A DNA stretch of 64,000 nt from Gastracanthus pulcherrimus (lineage: Eukaryota; Arthropoda; Insecta; Hymenoptera; Pteromalidae): contig OX424572.1 of the NCBI GenBank assembly GCA_949152435.1, forward strand, positions 16,437,850-16,501,849. Direction: 5' to 3'. The notes under the pieces are model-generated. The model did no database searches, was not told the origin of the DNA, and saw only the letters and a program-made list of their open reading frames with translations. Made by a program: the position numbers and the translations under genes. The stretch's first letter is position 1. Each line of letters begins with the position of its first letter. Positions 63,892-64,000 of this stretch are shown piece after piece.

Positions 63892-64000
63892 ACCGTATAT
63901 GATATCGAATGAATAATGTCCTTGGAATTGTATTATTTGTTTATTTTAATGGTTAGAGAAAGTATTATTGCATTAATTAAATATATTTGGATGTACATTT

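Overview
This window is AT-rich animal nuclear DNA, almost certainly insect. It contains intron-split genes with GT-AG junctions, TATA boxes and AATAAA signals, and decayed LINE and MITE copies. There are no bacterial operons. A hymenopteran (wasp-like) host is my guess from the gene content and the AT-rich, MITE-rich background, but the window does not prove it.

One large plus-strand gene dominates. Eight exons (11436-11520, 13098-13163, 28215-28393, 34567-34689, 39811-40074, 56997-57146, 59231-59449, 62616-62810) join in frame into about 427 residues. These are the N-terminus of an atypical cadherin matching Cad99C, the insect orthologue of protocadherin-15: a signal peptide, extracellular repeats EC1-EC3 and the start of EC4. 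The gene runs off the right edge. Exons 2-8 are well supported; the signal-peptide exon is the least certain.

Two unrelated genes sit inside its long introns. Intron 2 (about 15 kb) holds a same-strand two-exon chymotrypsin-fold protein (16306-18399, 258 aa) whose catalytic serine is replaced by threonine. Intron 5 (about 17 kb) holds an opposite-strand two-exon divergent ionotropic receptor (41064-43082, 583 aa).

The remaining DNA is repeats in AT-rich filler. On the left are LINE remnants on both strands (1-3800), and four LINE 3' ends lie antisense to the cadherin. Many foldback or MITE elements occur: PIF/Harbinger-like with TAA duplications, Tc1/mariner-like with TA, piggyBac-like with TTAA nested inside another foldback element, and an element built from inverted arrays of short tandem repeats. 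There is a flawless 147-bp inverted repeat, long (TA)n tracts inside palindromes, and a tRNA-like sequence with a T6 terminator between two CA-rich arrays.

The most unusual large-scale pattern is a series of about 20 GC-rich islands, roughly one per 3 kb. In each, the plus strand goes from C/A-rich on the left to G/T-rich on the right. Five coincide with cadherin exons; most carry no gene. This polarity is what bidirectional transcription or replication-initiation sites would leave, and it is the main undescribed feature I can point to.
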